A stretch of DNA of 64,000 bases from Rhynchopus sp. YZ270_cl-10 (GCA_964035575.1 OZ037875.1:806001-870000), one strand, 5' to 3'. Positions 53,826 through 62,958 are shown, counted from the first letter of the stretch. Program-made: numbers and translations. The notes: generated from the letters alone by a model not told the origin.

Positions 53826-54391
53826 AACAAAAGAGAACCGAAAAGAAAAGGGGAGAAGAGGGGCTTGTGGTGTGTATTCTGGATTTTTCCCCCCAGAATA
53901 TCACAATTTTCTGATAGATTTTGAGGTAAAAAAAATTCTCATAATTGCACACAGCTCTTGTTAAGGGGGTAAGGGGTTTGGGTGGTGGTGACTGTATTGT
54001 GATAGTTTCTCATCATAATATATAATGCGCTTCATAATACTGTGCTGTTTGCGCATGGCATATAAAAAATACAAAAAAAATGCGTATAACCCAATTTTGC
54101 GCATGATGCGAATGGTGCGCATTCTAGCTATGCATACAGCTGGTATTGTGAAATGTGTTGATGTATTATGATGAGAAATTATCACAGTACAGCTATCAGT
54201 CGGTATGGGGCATACCCCACAACGTATTTGTGGGTGTTGATTAATGGGTAAAGGTTTGATGCGTAAGAAAAAGAAGAGAAAAACGTCTTTTTTTTTTCCT
54301 TTGCGAATGTGAGAATTTTTTTTTTTTTTGTTAGTTTTTTTTGACCAAGCAAGAGTTTATCTTATTTTTTTGTTTCATTACCCTGTGTTCG

Positions 54392-54575
54392 CAATGATCC
54401 TCCGTTCATCTGGCTGATGAGTGGAAGCGGGAGTAGACACATATCAGATGGTAAACCACGAAATGGATTGTAGGACTGCATGGTTTGGGGGTTCACTCCC
54501 CCCCCCGGTACAGCCGGTCATTGTACCAAAAGGTACACTGTTCATGAGAGAGCTTTTGTATATCAAGTCAACTCT
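54392..54575 (+). repeat. R2, long copy A
   Basis: Starts AATGATCCTCCGTTCATCTG and runs through GATGAGTGGAAGCGGGAG, GTAAACCACGAAATGG, a GGGGG/CCCCC hairpin and TTGTACCAAAAGGTACAC to GAGAGAGCTTTTGTATATC. It defines the full length of R2, about 180 bp. Confidence 0.9.
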
Positions 54576-54699
54576 ATGTTTTGTTTTGTTCCCCTTCTCC
54601 ACACGCCACCCCCTAGCCTTTGAGTACACCAGCCAAAGAGAGGCTAGAAGGAGGAGGGAGGGAGGCAAGAAGAGAGAGATGTCGGCATTTTTTTCTTCT

Positions 54700-54915
54700 T
54701 CTGTGTGCACGAGAAGTACGTTTTGTCAATTACTCTTTTATTTGCACTGTGTCTTATGCTAAAAAACAGAGTTGCGCATACCCCCTTTTTTATCTACCTA
54801 CAAACCCCCGAGGGAACCTGTAATCATATTGAAGTGCTCTCCGGGGGTTCGATAACTGGAGAAGTATCTGCCGTCCGATGTACTATGGGCTATGAGGTGG
54901 TTGCACTTTTCAACC
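54700..54915 (+). repeat. R1b plus R5 composite
   Basis: TGTGTGCACGAGAAGTACG, then GAAGTGCTCTCCGGGGGTTC, GCCGTCCGATG and GTTGCACTTTTCAACC. Confidence 0.65.
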
Positions 54916-54920
54916 TTTTT

Positions 54921-55090
54921 GTAATGATCCCCGTTCATCTGGCTGATGAGTGGAAGCGGGAGTAGACACATATCAGATGGTAAACCACGAAAAAATTGTA
55001 GGACTGCATGGTTTGGGTGTCCACCCCACAGTACAGCCGGTCATACCAAGGTACACTGTTCATGAGAGGGCTTTTGTATTTCAACTCTAC
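54921..55090 (+). repeat. R2, long copy B
   Basis: Nearly identical to copy A over its whole length; the two copies are about 530 bp apart in the same orientation. Ends about 45 bp before the acceptor of the second U-box gene. Confidence 0.9.
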
Positions 55091-55091
55091 T

Positions 55092-55140
55092 TTCTTCCCT
55101 TTTTTTCCTACTAAACAACCCCATTTTTTTCCAATCGCAG
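55092..55140 (+). promoter_or_regulatory. Pyrimidine tract and AG acceptor before U-box gene 2
   Basis: T/C-rich stretch ending CCAATCGCAG, 13 bases ahead of the ATG. No matching upstream coding exon is visible. Confidence 0.5.
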
Positions 55141-55153
55141 ATTTCCCAACAAA

Positions 55154-57010
55154 ATGTACCGCAGTGTGTTGTTGTGTGCTGCATTGTGGGGTTTGGTTGA
55201 TGGTGATGTGGTTGACCCTATGTCAATTCCTTTTCCTGATGTGTGCGAAGGGAAACGTGTTGATGTGACAAGCCTGACAGACCTCCGACGCGACCGTGCT
55301 GTCTGGGGGACCGAACAGATTTGCTGGCGTCTGAACTGCGACGGCACTGCTGTGGTGGACCCACGCAACTTCCCCACCTTCTACCGCTACAGCGATCTGC
55401 GGGTCTTCACCCAAGACGACAATGGAACCACAACCGAGTTGGTCCGAGGACCTAACCGTGCCGTCATCCGCTCCACCTCACGCATGACCATAATGTTTGC
55501 ACCAAAGCTCACCGAAGCAATCATCGCCTTTCGTCTCCTATACACCTGCGAGGGGGCTAGAGTGATAGACCCTCTCCCCGTCTACGTTCCCCCTCCGCCA
55601 CATCAAAACTGCGCCGCAATCAGCCCTGGAGAGGAGTACGCTACCCCAGGGCTTGCGGAATGGCAGTGCTTTTCTGTGCAATGTGGTGGGTTGGATGCGG
55701 TGTTAAGGCTGTACGATGTGTCATTGAATGATGGTGAAACCATTGATGTATATGAGCACGGCAGACGCAAGGCAGAAGTAGAGCACTCCCAATACGAACG
55801 GATGTTAAACCGTCTCAAGCACTACACCTATGTTCTGAAGGGGGACCGCTCGTCGCTCTCCTTCAATACACTGCATCTGGCAAGGGGGAGGGGGTTCCGT
55901 TTTCAATATCAATGCGAGGTGGAGAAGAATGTGAATGCAACCGTAGCATCCTTGGATGACTCGAAGTACTACCCGACAAGCTGTTTTTTTGCAAAAAGGC
56001 TGCGGCCCCCCGAGGCCCCAGGGGGGTTGAATTTCTCAGCGGATCTCTCCTTTTTGCATCACAACTGCTGGAGGATTGACTGCGCTGCAGGGGAGTACGT
56101 TGTTCTCCATTTTCACAATTTTACACAAAACGTTAAACAATCCGAAACCGATTTTTACTATAGTCTGCGGGCTTTCAACCACTATGCTGGACACACCCGG
56201 TTTTGGAATACAACTCAAATTCAATCAGAACAGCCAGAGTTTGTTCGCTACTATACTACACCCTTTGTGTTGAAGTCCGCAAGGCAAGGTTTCACCCTGG
56301 AGTATTCTTGCCAAGAACGTGGACCCGACCCTGAAGGGAGTGCGTCTCTGGGGGCGCTGCCGTTGGGGTTTTCCATTGCGTTGCCGTTGTTGGGTGTGGT
56401 GTGCTGTTTTGCGGTGTTGTGCTGCTGTTGCTGGAAAGGGCAACGCCAGGCTACACAACGCCCCCACCGCAACGCACCCGACTACCACCCCACCCCTGCC
56501 ATCGAACTCTCCAGCCTCGAAGTAGGATTCGGCCCGGTCACCTTCCCCGAACCCTCCCACATGATGTGCCCAATCTCCCTACAACTCATGAAAGACCCAG
56601 TCTGGTGTGGATGCGAACAGTCAACTGGAGAGGGGCACGTCTTTGAACGTGCCTGCTTAGAAGCGCATATATCAAGAACAGCGTCATGTCCATTGTCACG
56701 TGCTCCGATTGATAAGATGTGTCTACGTGAACATGAGGTGCTTCGTAAAGAGATTGCAGAATACGTTGCGGAACAACGTGCCATTTTGGAGAGAAAACAT
56801 AGCCTAGAAATGAGCACGTCAAATGAAACGGAAGAAGGGCCCCTCGAAACCAGCTCCGGTGCAGACAGTATGGCTAAGCTGAATGGCAAAGCAAAGTTCC
56901 ACGACAACTGCGACGACGCCTTCCCGGAAGAGACAACCACAGCAGAAGGGGACGACAGTGCTGGAGACATGGAAGGCTGCAGCCACGACTCGGCGGAGGA
57001 AATTGTCTAA
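55154..57010 (+). CDS. Transmembrane U-box protein with CUB-like ectodomain (2)
   Basis: A 618-residue type I membrane protein. Signal peptide at 1-18 (MYRSVLLCAALWGLVDGD). Three CUB-like modules follow (about 28-137, 150-257 and 272-393), with cores CWRLNC, CFSVQC and CWRIDC and ends LLYTC, FQYQC and LEYSC. A hydrophobic span lies at about 400-424, ending in a Cys cluster that could be palmitoylated. The cytoplasmic U-box (about 466-530) reads PSHMMCPISLQLMKDPVWC, then SCPLSRAPI and LRKEIAEYV, close to the canonical motif. The tail is acidic and Ser/Thr-rich. Same plan as the 393-residue neighbour with one extra module, so the pair probably arose by tandem duplication. Ligand and E2 are unknown. 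Confidence 0.9.
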   Translation: MYRSVLLCAALWGLVDGDVVDPMSIPFPDVCEGKRVDVTSLTDLRRDRAVWGTEQICWRLNCDGTAVVDPRNFPTFYRYSDLRVFTQDDNGTTTELVRGPNRAVIRSTSRMTIMFAPKLTEAIIAFRLLYTCEGARVIDPLPVYVPPPPHQNCAAISPGEEYATPGLAEWQCFSVQCGGLDAVLRLYDVSLNDGETIDVYEHGRRKAEVEHSQYERMLNRLKHYTYVLKGDRSSLSFNTLHLARGRGFRFQYQCEVEKNVNATVASLDDSKYYPTSCFFAKRLRPPEAPGGLNFSADLSFLHHNCWRIDCAAGEYVVLHFHNFTQNVKQSETDFYYSLRAFNHYAGHTRFWNTTQIQSEQPEFVRYYTTPFVLKSARQGFTLEYSCQERGPDPEGSASLGALPLGFSIALPLLGVVCCFAVLCCCCWKGQRQATQRPHRNAPDYHPTPAIELSSLEVGFGPVTFPEPSHMMCPISLQLMKDPVWCGCEQSTGEGHVFERACLEAHISRTASCPLSRAPIDKMCLREHEVLRKEIAEYVAEQRAILERKHSLEMSTSNETEEGPLETSSGADSMAKLNGKAKFHDNCDDAFPEETTTAEGDDSAGDMEGCSHDSAEEIV

Positions 57011-57683
57011 AGGGCTTTTCAGACCTCCTTTTGCAAAAGGGCTTTGAATTTCACCTCATATTTTCCCTTGAGCTCGATTTTTTTTTACCAAACACGAAGC
57101 TTGGCTCATATCACAAAACTTTTCTTTGCCACAGCCTTTTGCGGGGTTTGTACTTTGAACGGCTTTATTTTGTCTTTTCTTTTCTACAGTGGTGATAAGC
57201 CCTCTTTTTTATGTTTGTTCTAGGGGTGGGTACTCACGACTGTGTCTGTACACAGCACACCCTGGAACACCATTCTGCACTTTCGGGTTGTTTGTTTTGA
57301 TCAAGATGACGAAGCACTGCAAAGGCCTGGCTCACATTCCAAAATTTCCCCTTTTTTTGTAACTTCACATTTATTCCGGTGTCACTTTCACCTTCATCCC
57401 CACCTTTCAAGGTGCCCCCTATTTTTTACTGACAAATTCCAACAAAAAAAAAGCGACGAAAAAACAATTTTACTATTGGTTTTTTCTTTACGAAGTTCGT
57501 CGAACACAAAAGAAAAGGTCTTCTCTTGCGGTATGTGGTCTAGGCAGTGAGGAGAGGGTTTAGTTACCTTGTCTTCTTTTCCAGGCTACATAACATACAG
57601 TGACCCGTTCTTATTCCTTCCTCTTCCTTTTTTTTATTAGGTCCTTTTAAGCTTTTCAGCACTTTTAAGTTTCCTTCTTCTTC

Positions 57684-57725
57684 AAGAGGTGGGCTAAGCA
57701 GTCGAAGCTTAGGTTCATCTTACCC
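57684..57725 (+). repeat. R1 copy with altered loop
   Basis: Stem CTAAGC/GCTTAG intact, but loop AGTCGAA. The stem is kept while the loop changes. Confidence 0.75.
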
Positions 57726-57820
57726 GCTCTTTGAGATCCATTCATTTGTTCAAATATTTCTTTGCCTTCGTTGCACGGGTATTTTTTTCTCTTTTTTTCC
57801 CCTTTTTGTTACCACGACTC

Positions 57821-58300
57821 TCTTTTAAGGATCCTATAAGGGCACGGTAATTTTTATTTTTGGTAAGCGTCTGCGTGCGTACTTTTTTTTTGAGATTCCA
57901 GGGAAAAAAATTATGTAGAAAAAAAAATTATAAAGGGGGGCCCTCAATAACTCAACTATGTATTTTAGGTAAAAAATGTACATTTTTCAGCGCAAATTGA
58001 CCCCATCACAGCACACACAGATTCCCGAGAGCCGAAATCAAAAAAAATTTCACCCGATTTTTTGTGGGCAAAAATTGGTGGGAAAATATTTTTGGTACCT
58101 GTATTTCCCCCACTGTAATTTTCCTCTATAATTTTTTTCACCACTCATAATTTTTTTTACTGCATAATTTTTTTTTGCGTGCGTGCGTACTTTTTTTTGA
58201 GAAGTGGTCTGACGCTTACCAAGAAAAAAAATTACCGTGCCCTAAAGAAAAATTGTGACTGCTATCTAGTGATAGTAGTCTATAATCAAACAAAATTTGT
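57821..58300 (+). repeat. R4 copy interrupted by a MITE
   Basis: Left part TCTTTTAAGGATCCTATA, right part TGACTGCTATCTAGTGATAG with TAGTCTATAATCAAAC. In the 49.1-kb copy these parts are only about 14 bp apart; here 57839-58243 lies between them. Confidence 0.8.
57839..58243. mobile_element. 405-bp MITE inside R4
   Basis: Terminal inverted repeats of 33 bp with about three mismatches (AGGGCACGGTAATTTTT and mirror; GGTAAGCGTC inside). The interior has GCGTGCGTAC motifs near both ends and a segment shared with 63.65-63.78 kb. No coding capacity. Confidence 0.85.
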
Positions 58301-58880
58301 GTTGCCGCACTAGAAAGGCAGATTCTTTGAACAGAATAGAGATTCAAAATAGATCCCGAAATTCCCGAGGCTTTCACTCCACATTGCCACGATTTTAACG
58401 ACTTTAATTGCCCTGTAGGATTCAGGTGGTTTTTGGGATCGGCTCAATACGACACGCAATATCATCTTGGGAAATGGTTCACTCTAAGAAACTCACCCAC
58501 AACTGCTCTCAGCACAGTATTGTGTGCAAAAATGTGACAAAGTAATATTGTCATATTTGTTGTTGCAGTCGGTAGAACAAAGGTCAGGGGGTGGGGAGGA
58601 GGAACGACGCTTTCCAGCGAAGTTACGCCTCGGTGAAGGTTACAAGGAAAAAAAAAAAAAACATATGTGTACTGTCCTAAAAGTGGCTGTACCGTGCGCC
58701 TGCGGGCCCCTTGATCCTCACAATATCTCCTGACATTTCGTGACTCTTTTTATTTGTCTCGTTATCATTGCAACTTTTGAAAGATTTTATTATCGATGGC
58801 TGTTTTCTTGTTGCCTTTTTTGGTCCTTTCAGGTTGTGTCGTATTCTCGATGCACCTTGCCCTACTACTTATTTTTGTTC

Positions 58881-58928
58881 AAGGTGACTAAGCACGTCAG
58901 GCTTAGAGTCATCTTACCAACCTTTTTT
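58881..58928 (+). repeat. R1 hairpin repeat
   Basis: CTAAGC, loop ACGTCAG, GCTTAG, then AGTCATCTTACC. Confidence 0.8.
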
Positions 58929-59180
58929 TCTTCTCCCTCCGTTTGAAAGATGGTACCCGCCTTTTGGGCGATCCTTTCGTTCCTCAACTTTTCTGTAATT
59001 TTATTCTTTGATTATTTCCCAGGTCTTACTATCCCAGGGTGGTTAAAAAATGAGCCAAATGAAACCATACAACATACTCATACAAGGTGGGTCGGATCAC
59101 CCCCCAACACAGCAAAAGCTGTTTCCACAGATATTTTGCTATGTTGCGCAATCCTTTTGCAAAAAGAGAAAAAAAAAAAT

Positions 59181-59233
59181 TATAGTGGAGCACACTCTAG
59201 GGTGGCTACACTAATACAACCAAGTTTTCAAAA
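59181..59233 (+). repeat. R3 repeat copy
   Basis: TAGTGGAGCACACTCTAGGG, then TGGCTACACTAATACAACC. TAGTGgAGC and GCTaCACTA can pair over eight positions with one mismatch. Confidence 0.85.
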
Positions 59234-59460
59234 CAAACATACCACAAACACTGGTTGCTTTGTCTCATATGACAACAGCATCAACTGTCTCTTTCATTGT
59301 ATTGGGTGACTAAAGAACAGAGGCTTTTCAAAAATAAAATCCCCCCTCCCTTTCCCACCGGAACTCCCCTCCTCACTCCCTTCGACTCATGGAAAAAAAA
59401 TGAAATATTTCTCTCTTTTCTCCTTTCCAAATAGCATTTTTTTTTTTTACTTTTTTTTGG

Positions 59461-59612
59461 AAGGTGCGCGTTTGTCAAACGAGCCATGATTGCCCTCTCG
59501 CAATGCTCCTGTGTAGTGGGCCGTTTAGAGGTTGTGTGGGCTTGCCGAGTGGTGTTGTGAACCACCTCTGTTCTCTGCGGTACGGACCACTCACGTCCCA
59601 CCCTTTGCATTT
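59461..59612 (+). repeat. R8 structured repeat, second full copy
   Basis: GATTGCCCTCTCGCAATGCT, GAGGTTGTGTGGGCTTGCC, stem GTGGT/ACCAC and GTCCCACCCTTTGCAT. Compare 20535-20735, where the stem is GCGGT/ACCGC. Confidence 0.8.
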
Positions 59613-59735
59613 CAGTACCCCTTGGGGTAAAATCACTAACACCAGTCACCACCTTTCCCATTGGACACCTCCCTTTCCCCTTTGCAGGCCTGCATTCCCT
59701 CCCGCAACCTCTCCGAGGTGGTGGGTGTGGCAGAA

Positions 59736-61196
59736 ATGATGCGGGTAGTAAGCTTGCTTGGGTTGTGCGGTGTTGCGGTGTCTCAGACCTGCCAGATTGC
59801 GACCGGAGGGGTGTGGGATCATAGCTCACTGCAGTGCAGTGCAGAGAACGCGGGGTTGGAAGGGATCTGCGCTAAAGCATGCTGCCCAGACCCGAACAAC
59901 ATTCTGCTCAACTGCGAAGGCAAGAACAACGGGTTTTGCATGCAGGACCTCTGCCCGCACTGCGGCGGCTGCGAATGGCGCTGCCAGAACGCTGTTGATG
60001 CGAATCTCTTTGGCAGCTGCAGTGGGGGACGTCTCCTTGCAGGGAACAACCTTTGCGCGGACGGAATCTGCACAGAAGCGATGTGCTGCATCGACCAAAC
60101 CCCGGTACCTCCAACGGACGCCCCCCCTACCGATCCTCCAGCAACCCCTGCTCCGCCTACAGCAGAGCCCACTGCAGAACCGACTGTTGCACCGGCCACT
60201 CCATCGCCTGACACAGAGGCGCCACCGACAGACGCTCCCCCAACTAATTCACCAGAAACGAACGCACCAGAGACGGCAGCGCCACCTACCCCTTCACCCA
60301 CTGCAGCACCACCGACAGCAGCTCCGCCTACAGAAGCCCCCCCGACACTTCCCCCACCTACCCCGGCCCCGCCTACAGCTGAGCCAACGGAGGAGCCCAC
60401 AGCAGCACCCCCAACTCAGCCCCCTCCAACGAACGCTCCGTCTCGTCCAGGGCAAGGGGTGTGTGGTGATGGGTATAATCCGGCAATAATGAAGTTTCAT
60501 GCCTCGGTGCGGTATTATTCCTGCAATGATACCTTAACGGAGGGGGTTTGTACAGTGCCGGTCGAAGATGCGGCGAGGCGGTGTTATGAACTGTCTAGCT
60601 GCTGTTTCATTGTGCATCAAGATGGGGCAGCGACTGCGCAGCTTGGTGGCTGTGGAAAGCCGGGGTGGTATGAAAACAACACCGATATCACTTATGGGAC
60701 CTGCGAGAAGACGCCTGGGTTGGATCGGGAGTGTCGTGAAGGATATACCCGGGAGACAGCCTCGTTTGGAGAGGCCACGCCGTGCGATGCATCCACTGCG
60801 GAGTATCAATGCCAGATGCCGCTCGACGCTGCGTATGGGAACTGCTCTGCGAACGGACGGTGCTGTGGATTGGCTTGGGTGCCGGGTGTGCCGCGGTCTC
60901 AGGCGTGGTTGCTCTTCTGCGATAGCAGTAGCAGCAGCTCAACCCCCAACGTGACAGCAGCACCCCCCACCGAACAGTACCTCTGCAGCAAAGACAGCGA
61001 CGACGCCTTCTGGTGGTGGAGCTGGCGCACCTGGTGGCTGTACGTTGCATTCGCAGTGCTCCTCCTCGCGGCATATGGTCTTTACCGCTATCAAATGAAA
61101 CGCACCGCTACACGCAAGCTAGGCGTCACTACCGCAGAAGACCTTGCCTTCATGATGACCGAACCTACCGACAAAACGTACGAACGGTATTCATAG
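59736..61196 (+). CDS. Type I membrane protein with mucin-like Pro/Thr stalk
   Basis: A 486-residue secretory protein starting MMRVVSLLG, 49 bases after a TTTGCAG acceptor. Signal peptide at 1-17, cleaved near VSQ/TC. A first Cys-rich domain (about 18-118) has CAKACCPDP and CPHCGGCEWRC. A stalk of about 115 residues follows (about 123-238), made of PPT/APPTEAP/PTDAPPT repeats and likely O-glycosylated. A second Cys-rich domain (about 245-405) contains two related halves (YYSCNDTLTEGVC; EYQCQMPLDAAYGNC). One transmembrane span is at about 431-452, followed by a short cytoplasmic tail ending TYERYS. No enzymatic motif is seen. A surface adhesion or coat protein is a fair guess. It follows the two U-box receptors on the same strand. 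Confidence 0.85.
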   Translation: MMRVVSLLGLCGVAVSQTCQIATGGVWDHSSLQCSAENAGLEGICAKACCPDPNNILLNCEGKNNGFCMQDLCPHCGGCEWRCQNAVDANLFGSCSGGRLLAGNNLCADGICTEAMCCIDQTPVPPTDAPPTDPPATPAPPTAEPTAEPTVAPATPSPDTEAPPTDAPPTNSPETNAPETAAPPTPSPTAAPPTAAPPTEAPPTLPPPTPAPPTAEPTEEPTAAPPTQPPPTNAPSRPGQGVCGDGYNPAIMKFHASVRYYSCNDTLTEGVCTVPVEDAARRCYELSSCCFIVHQDGAATAQLGGCGKPGWYENNTDITYGTCEKTPGLDRECREGYTRETASFGEATPCDASTAEYQCQMPLDAAYGNCSANGRCCGLAWVPGVPRSQAWLLFCDSSSSSSTPNVTAAPPTEQYLCSKDSDDAFWWWSWRTWWLYVAFAVLLLAAYGLYRYQMKRTATRKLGVTTAEDLAFMMTEPTDKTYERYS

Positions 61197-61395
61197 AGGG
61201 GAAAACAAACAAAATGTGTTGTAATTGGGGCGATGGGTTGTGTAGCATATGCTGCTTTGAAGGTACGTCGACAGAGGTGTTTATACGGATTTGGAGGTGG
61301 TTGAGTGTGAGAGGAGTAGAGAGAGGGAGAGAGAGTGCAACGTTGTGTTTTTTTGAGAGATAAAAAGGTGATTGCTTGCAGAATTGTAGGGTTGG

Positions 61396-61520
61396 CGAAA
61401 GCGAGGCTTAGGTGCAAATCTGAGAGGCTTTTCTTTCTGTGGTGACCGTGTGGATGCCAAGTGCTCTGGGATTCGATAACCCGCGGGGGGAACTGCAGTG
61501 TCCGCAGATGAACGGTGAGG
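61396..61520 (+). repeat. R1 remnant followed by R5
   Basis: GCGAAAGCGAGGCTTAGG at 61396-61413, then R5 from GCCAAGTGCTCTGGGATTCG to CAGTGTCCGCAGATGAACGG. Confidence 0.65.
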
Positions 61521-61748
61521 CCATTGTGGAGAGTAGAAGGCTTCATCTTTGTATAAAATGATGAAAGCACTTCAAAGTTATGTTGTGTCGATGTGTGGGG
61601 GGGAGGGAGGGGAGGGGAGGGGAGAATACCGGCGATGGTGGATGTTGATCCACAGCAAAAAACCCCCGTAAACCCTGGTTCACGGGTTTTGCACAAGCTC
61701 ATCTTGTCTCCGCCTGCATTGCGTGGCAGTGCAATGTGTATAAATAAA

Positions 61749-61780
61749 AGGTGGAGCACATTTTACTACAACCATGTTTT
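61749..61780 (+). repeat. R3 fragment
   Basis: GGTGGAGCACATTTTACTAC, then AACCATG: both R3 blocks with the middle deleted. Confidence 0.55.
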
Positions 61781-61966
61781 TTTAACATTCCTGGTGGTTT
61801 TTTAGTTTGTCCATTTTTTTTTTTTTGACTATATTCCCGTAACTCCCCGTTTTCCGGGGAGAAAACGTAGACTGTTGGAGAGGAACGAATCTGAGTAAGA
61901 ATTTTATTTTATTTTTTTTTTGCCCATGGGAATTTTAGTATCCCTAAGAATCAAGTAAAGTAGTAT

Positions 61967-62028
61967 TGGGTTCCAGTGTCCTGCGTCCACCGAGTTGTGG
62001 TGAGGCGTTTTGCACCTTCAACTTCTCT
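61967..62028 (+). repeat. R5 copy
   Basis: GGGTTCCAGTGTCCTGCGTC, GGTGAGGCGTTTTGCACC, TTCAACTTC. A further R5 scrap lies at about 62351-62395. Confidence 0.7.
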
Positions 62029-62419
62029 TTTTTAACAATACCCCGTTTTTTTGAACAAAGTTCAAGGACACATTGTAAAATATAAAAAAGGGGGTTTCGT
62101 TTTCTCCTCCTTTCTCGTTCTTTTCTTCCCCCTTCATTGATATATTTTTTGTGTGTATCGTTTTTCTGTAAAATAAAGCACCTCAGCCTGTTGGTACAAC
62201 ACTCCTGGAGGGGTTCGACAATCCTCATCGGGCGGTTCAGTGCCTGATTCATCCTAGAGCCTTGAACAGGTTGGGGATGGAGTGGTAAATGTGCCCACCG
62301 CCAGCCTTAACATTTGGGTTATAGCCTGGCCCTCAGGTTCACCTAATCCTTGCAGTGCCTGCTTCATCCCAGCCGTTTTGCAGTGTCAACTTCATTTCAT
62401 AAGGTGAACTAGGTTGCTG

Positions 62420-62518
62420 TTACGAAGCTTGCTGCAAAGGGGAGAGGTAGTATTTACCCGGTACGGTCGCTAATTCATCCCTCAAGAGGATTGCGCAATC
62501 TTTACGAAACAACTTACC
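62420..62518 (+). repeat. R7 copy
   Basis: TACGAAGCTTGCTGCAAAGG, GGTACGGTCGCTAATTCATC, GAGGATTGCGCAATC. Confidence 0.75.
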
Positions 62519-62671
62519 ATTTTGAGGCTTACGTTTCATCTCATAACCTTTTTCTGTTGTTTTAGTGTTATTCCCCTTTTTGGGGATTGTTTCTTAGATT
62601 TTCCAATTCCGTTTCTCTAATTTTCTATTCTTCGAATGGAAATAAAATGAAATTGATTATTTTTTCCCCAC

Positions 62672-62744
62672 CCCGGTCAGCCGGCCATATACAGTGTACC
62701 AAAGGTACACTGTTCACGAGAGAGCTTTTGTATTTCAAGTCAAC
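62672..62744 (+). repeat. R2 copy
   Basis: GGTCAGCCGGCC, GTGTACCAAAGGTACACTG and CACGAGAGAGCTTTTGTATT. Confidence 0.8.
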
Positions 62745-62958
62745 CCCCTTTTTTTTTCTCGCCGACCCTGCCATATCTAGTACCTTACGATTGCCACTCC
62801 TTTCCCTTTATTCATCCTTCTGCTCCCCTTGGCAGGCTGATGACATGCCAAGTTTTTTCTTCTTCGTTTGCAATTAGGTTATTTGATTTTTTTTTGGGGG
62901 GTGAAGGCGTCCTTTTTATTCAGATGTGTGTACAAGGTTCGTTTAGGGGGTTTTTTTT

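Larger units (their letters stand above)
53826..55153. other. Intergenic stretch between the two U-box genes
   Basis: About 1.3 kb with no gene. Two near-identical long R2 copies (54392-54575 and 54921-55090) bracket an R1b plus R5 composite (about 54700-54915). A short inverted pair lies at about 54000-54180 (CATCATAATA-type). The end is a pyrimidine tract with acceptor CGCAG at 55136-55140. Confidence 0.75.
57011..59735. other. Intergenic stretch with nested repeats
   Basis: About 2.7 kb without a gene. It contains R1 (57684-57725 and 58881-58928), R4 split by a MITE (57821-58300), a segment shared with 63.6 kb (about 57961-58075), R3 (59181-59233) and R8 (59461-59612). A pyrimidine tract ending TTTGCAG (59680-59686) precedes the next gene. 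Confidence 0.75.

Noticed and set aside
54413-54474. Hammerhead-ribozyme-like core in R2 (CTGATGA, GTGG..CCAC, GAAA)
   Set aside because: The two core boxes and a possible stem II are present in both long R2 copies, but I found no convincing stem I or stem III partner or cleavage triplet in the right place. Shorter R2 copies lack the first box.
54841-54862. tRNA T-arm-like GGGTTCGAT in R5 copies
   Set aside because: The GGGATTCGATAACC-type motif resembles a tRNA T-loop, but no acceptor stem or anticodon arm surrounds it in any copy.
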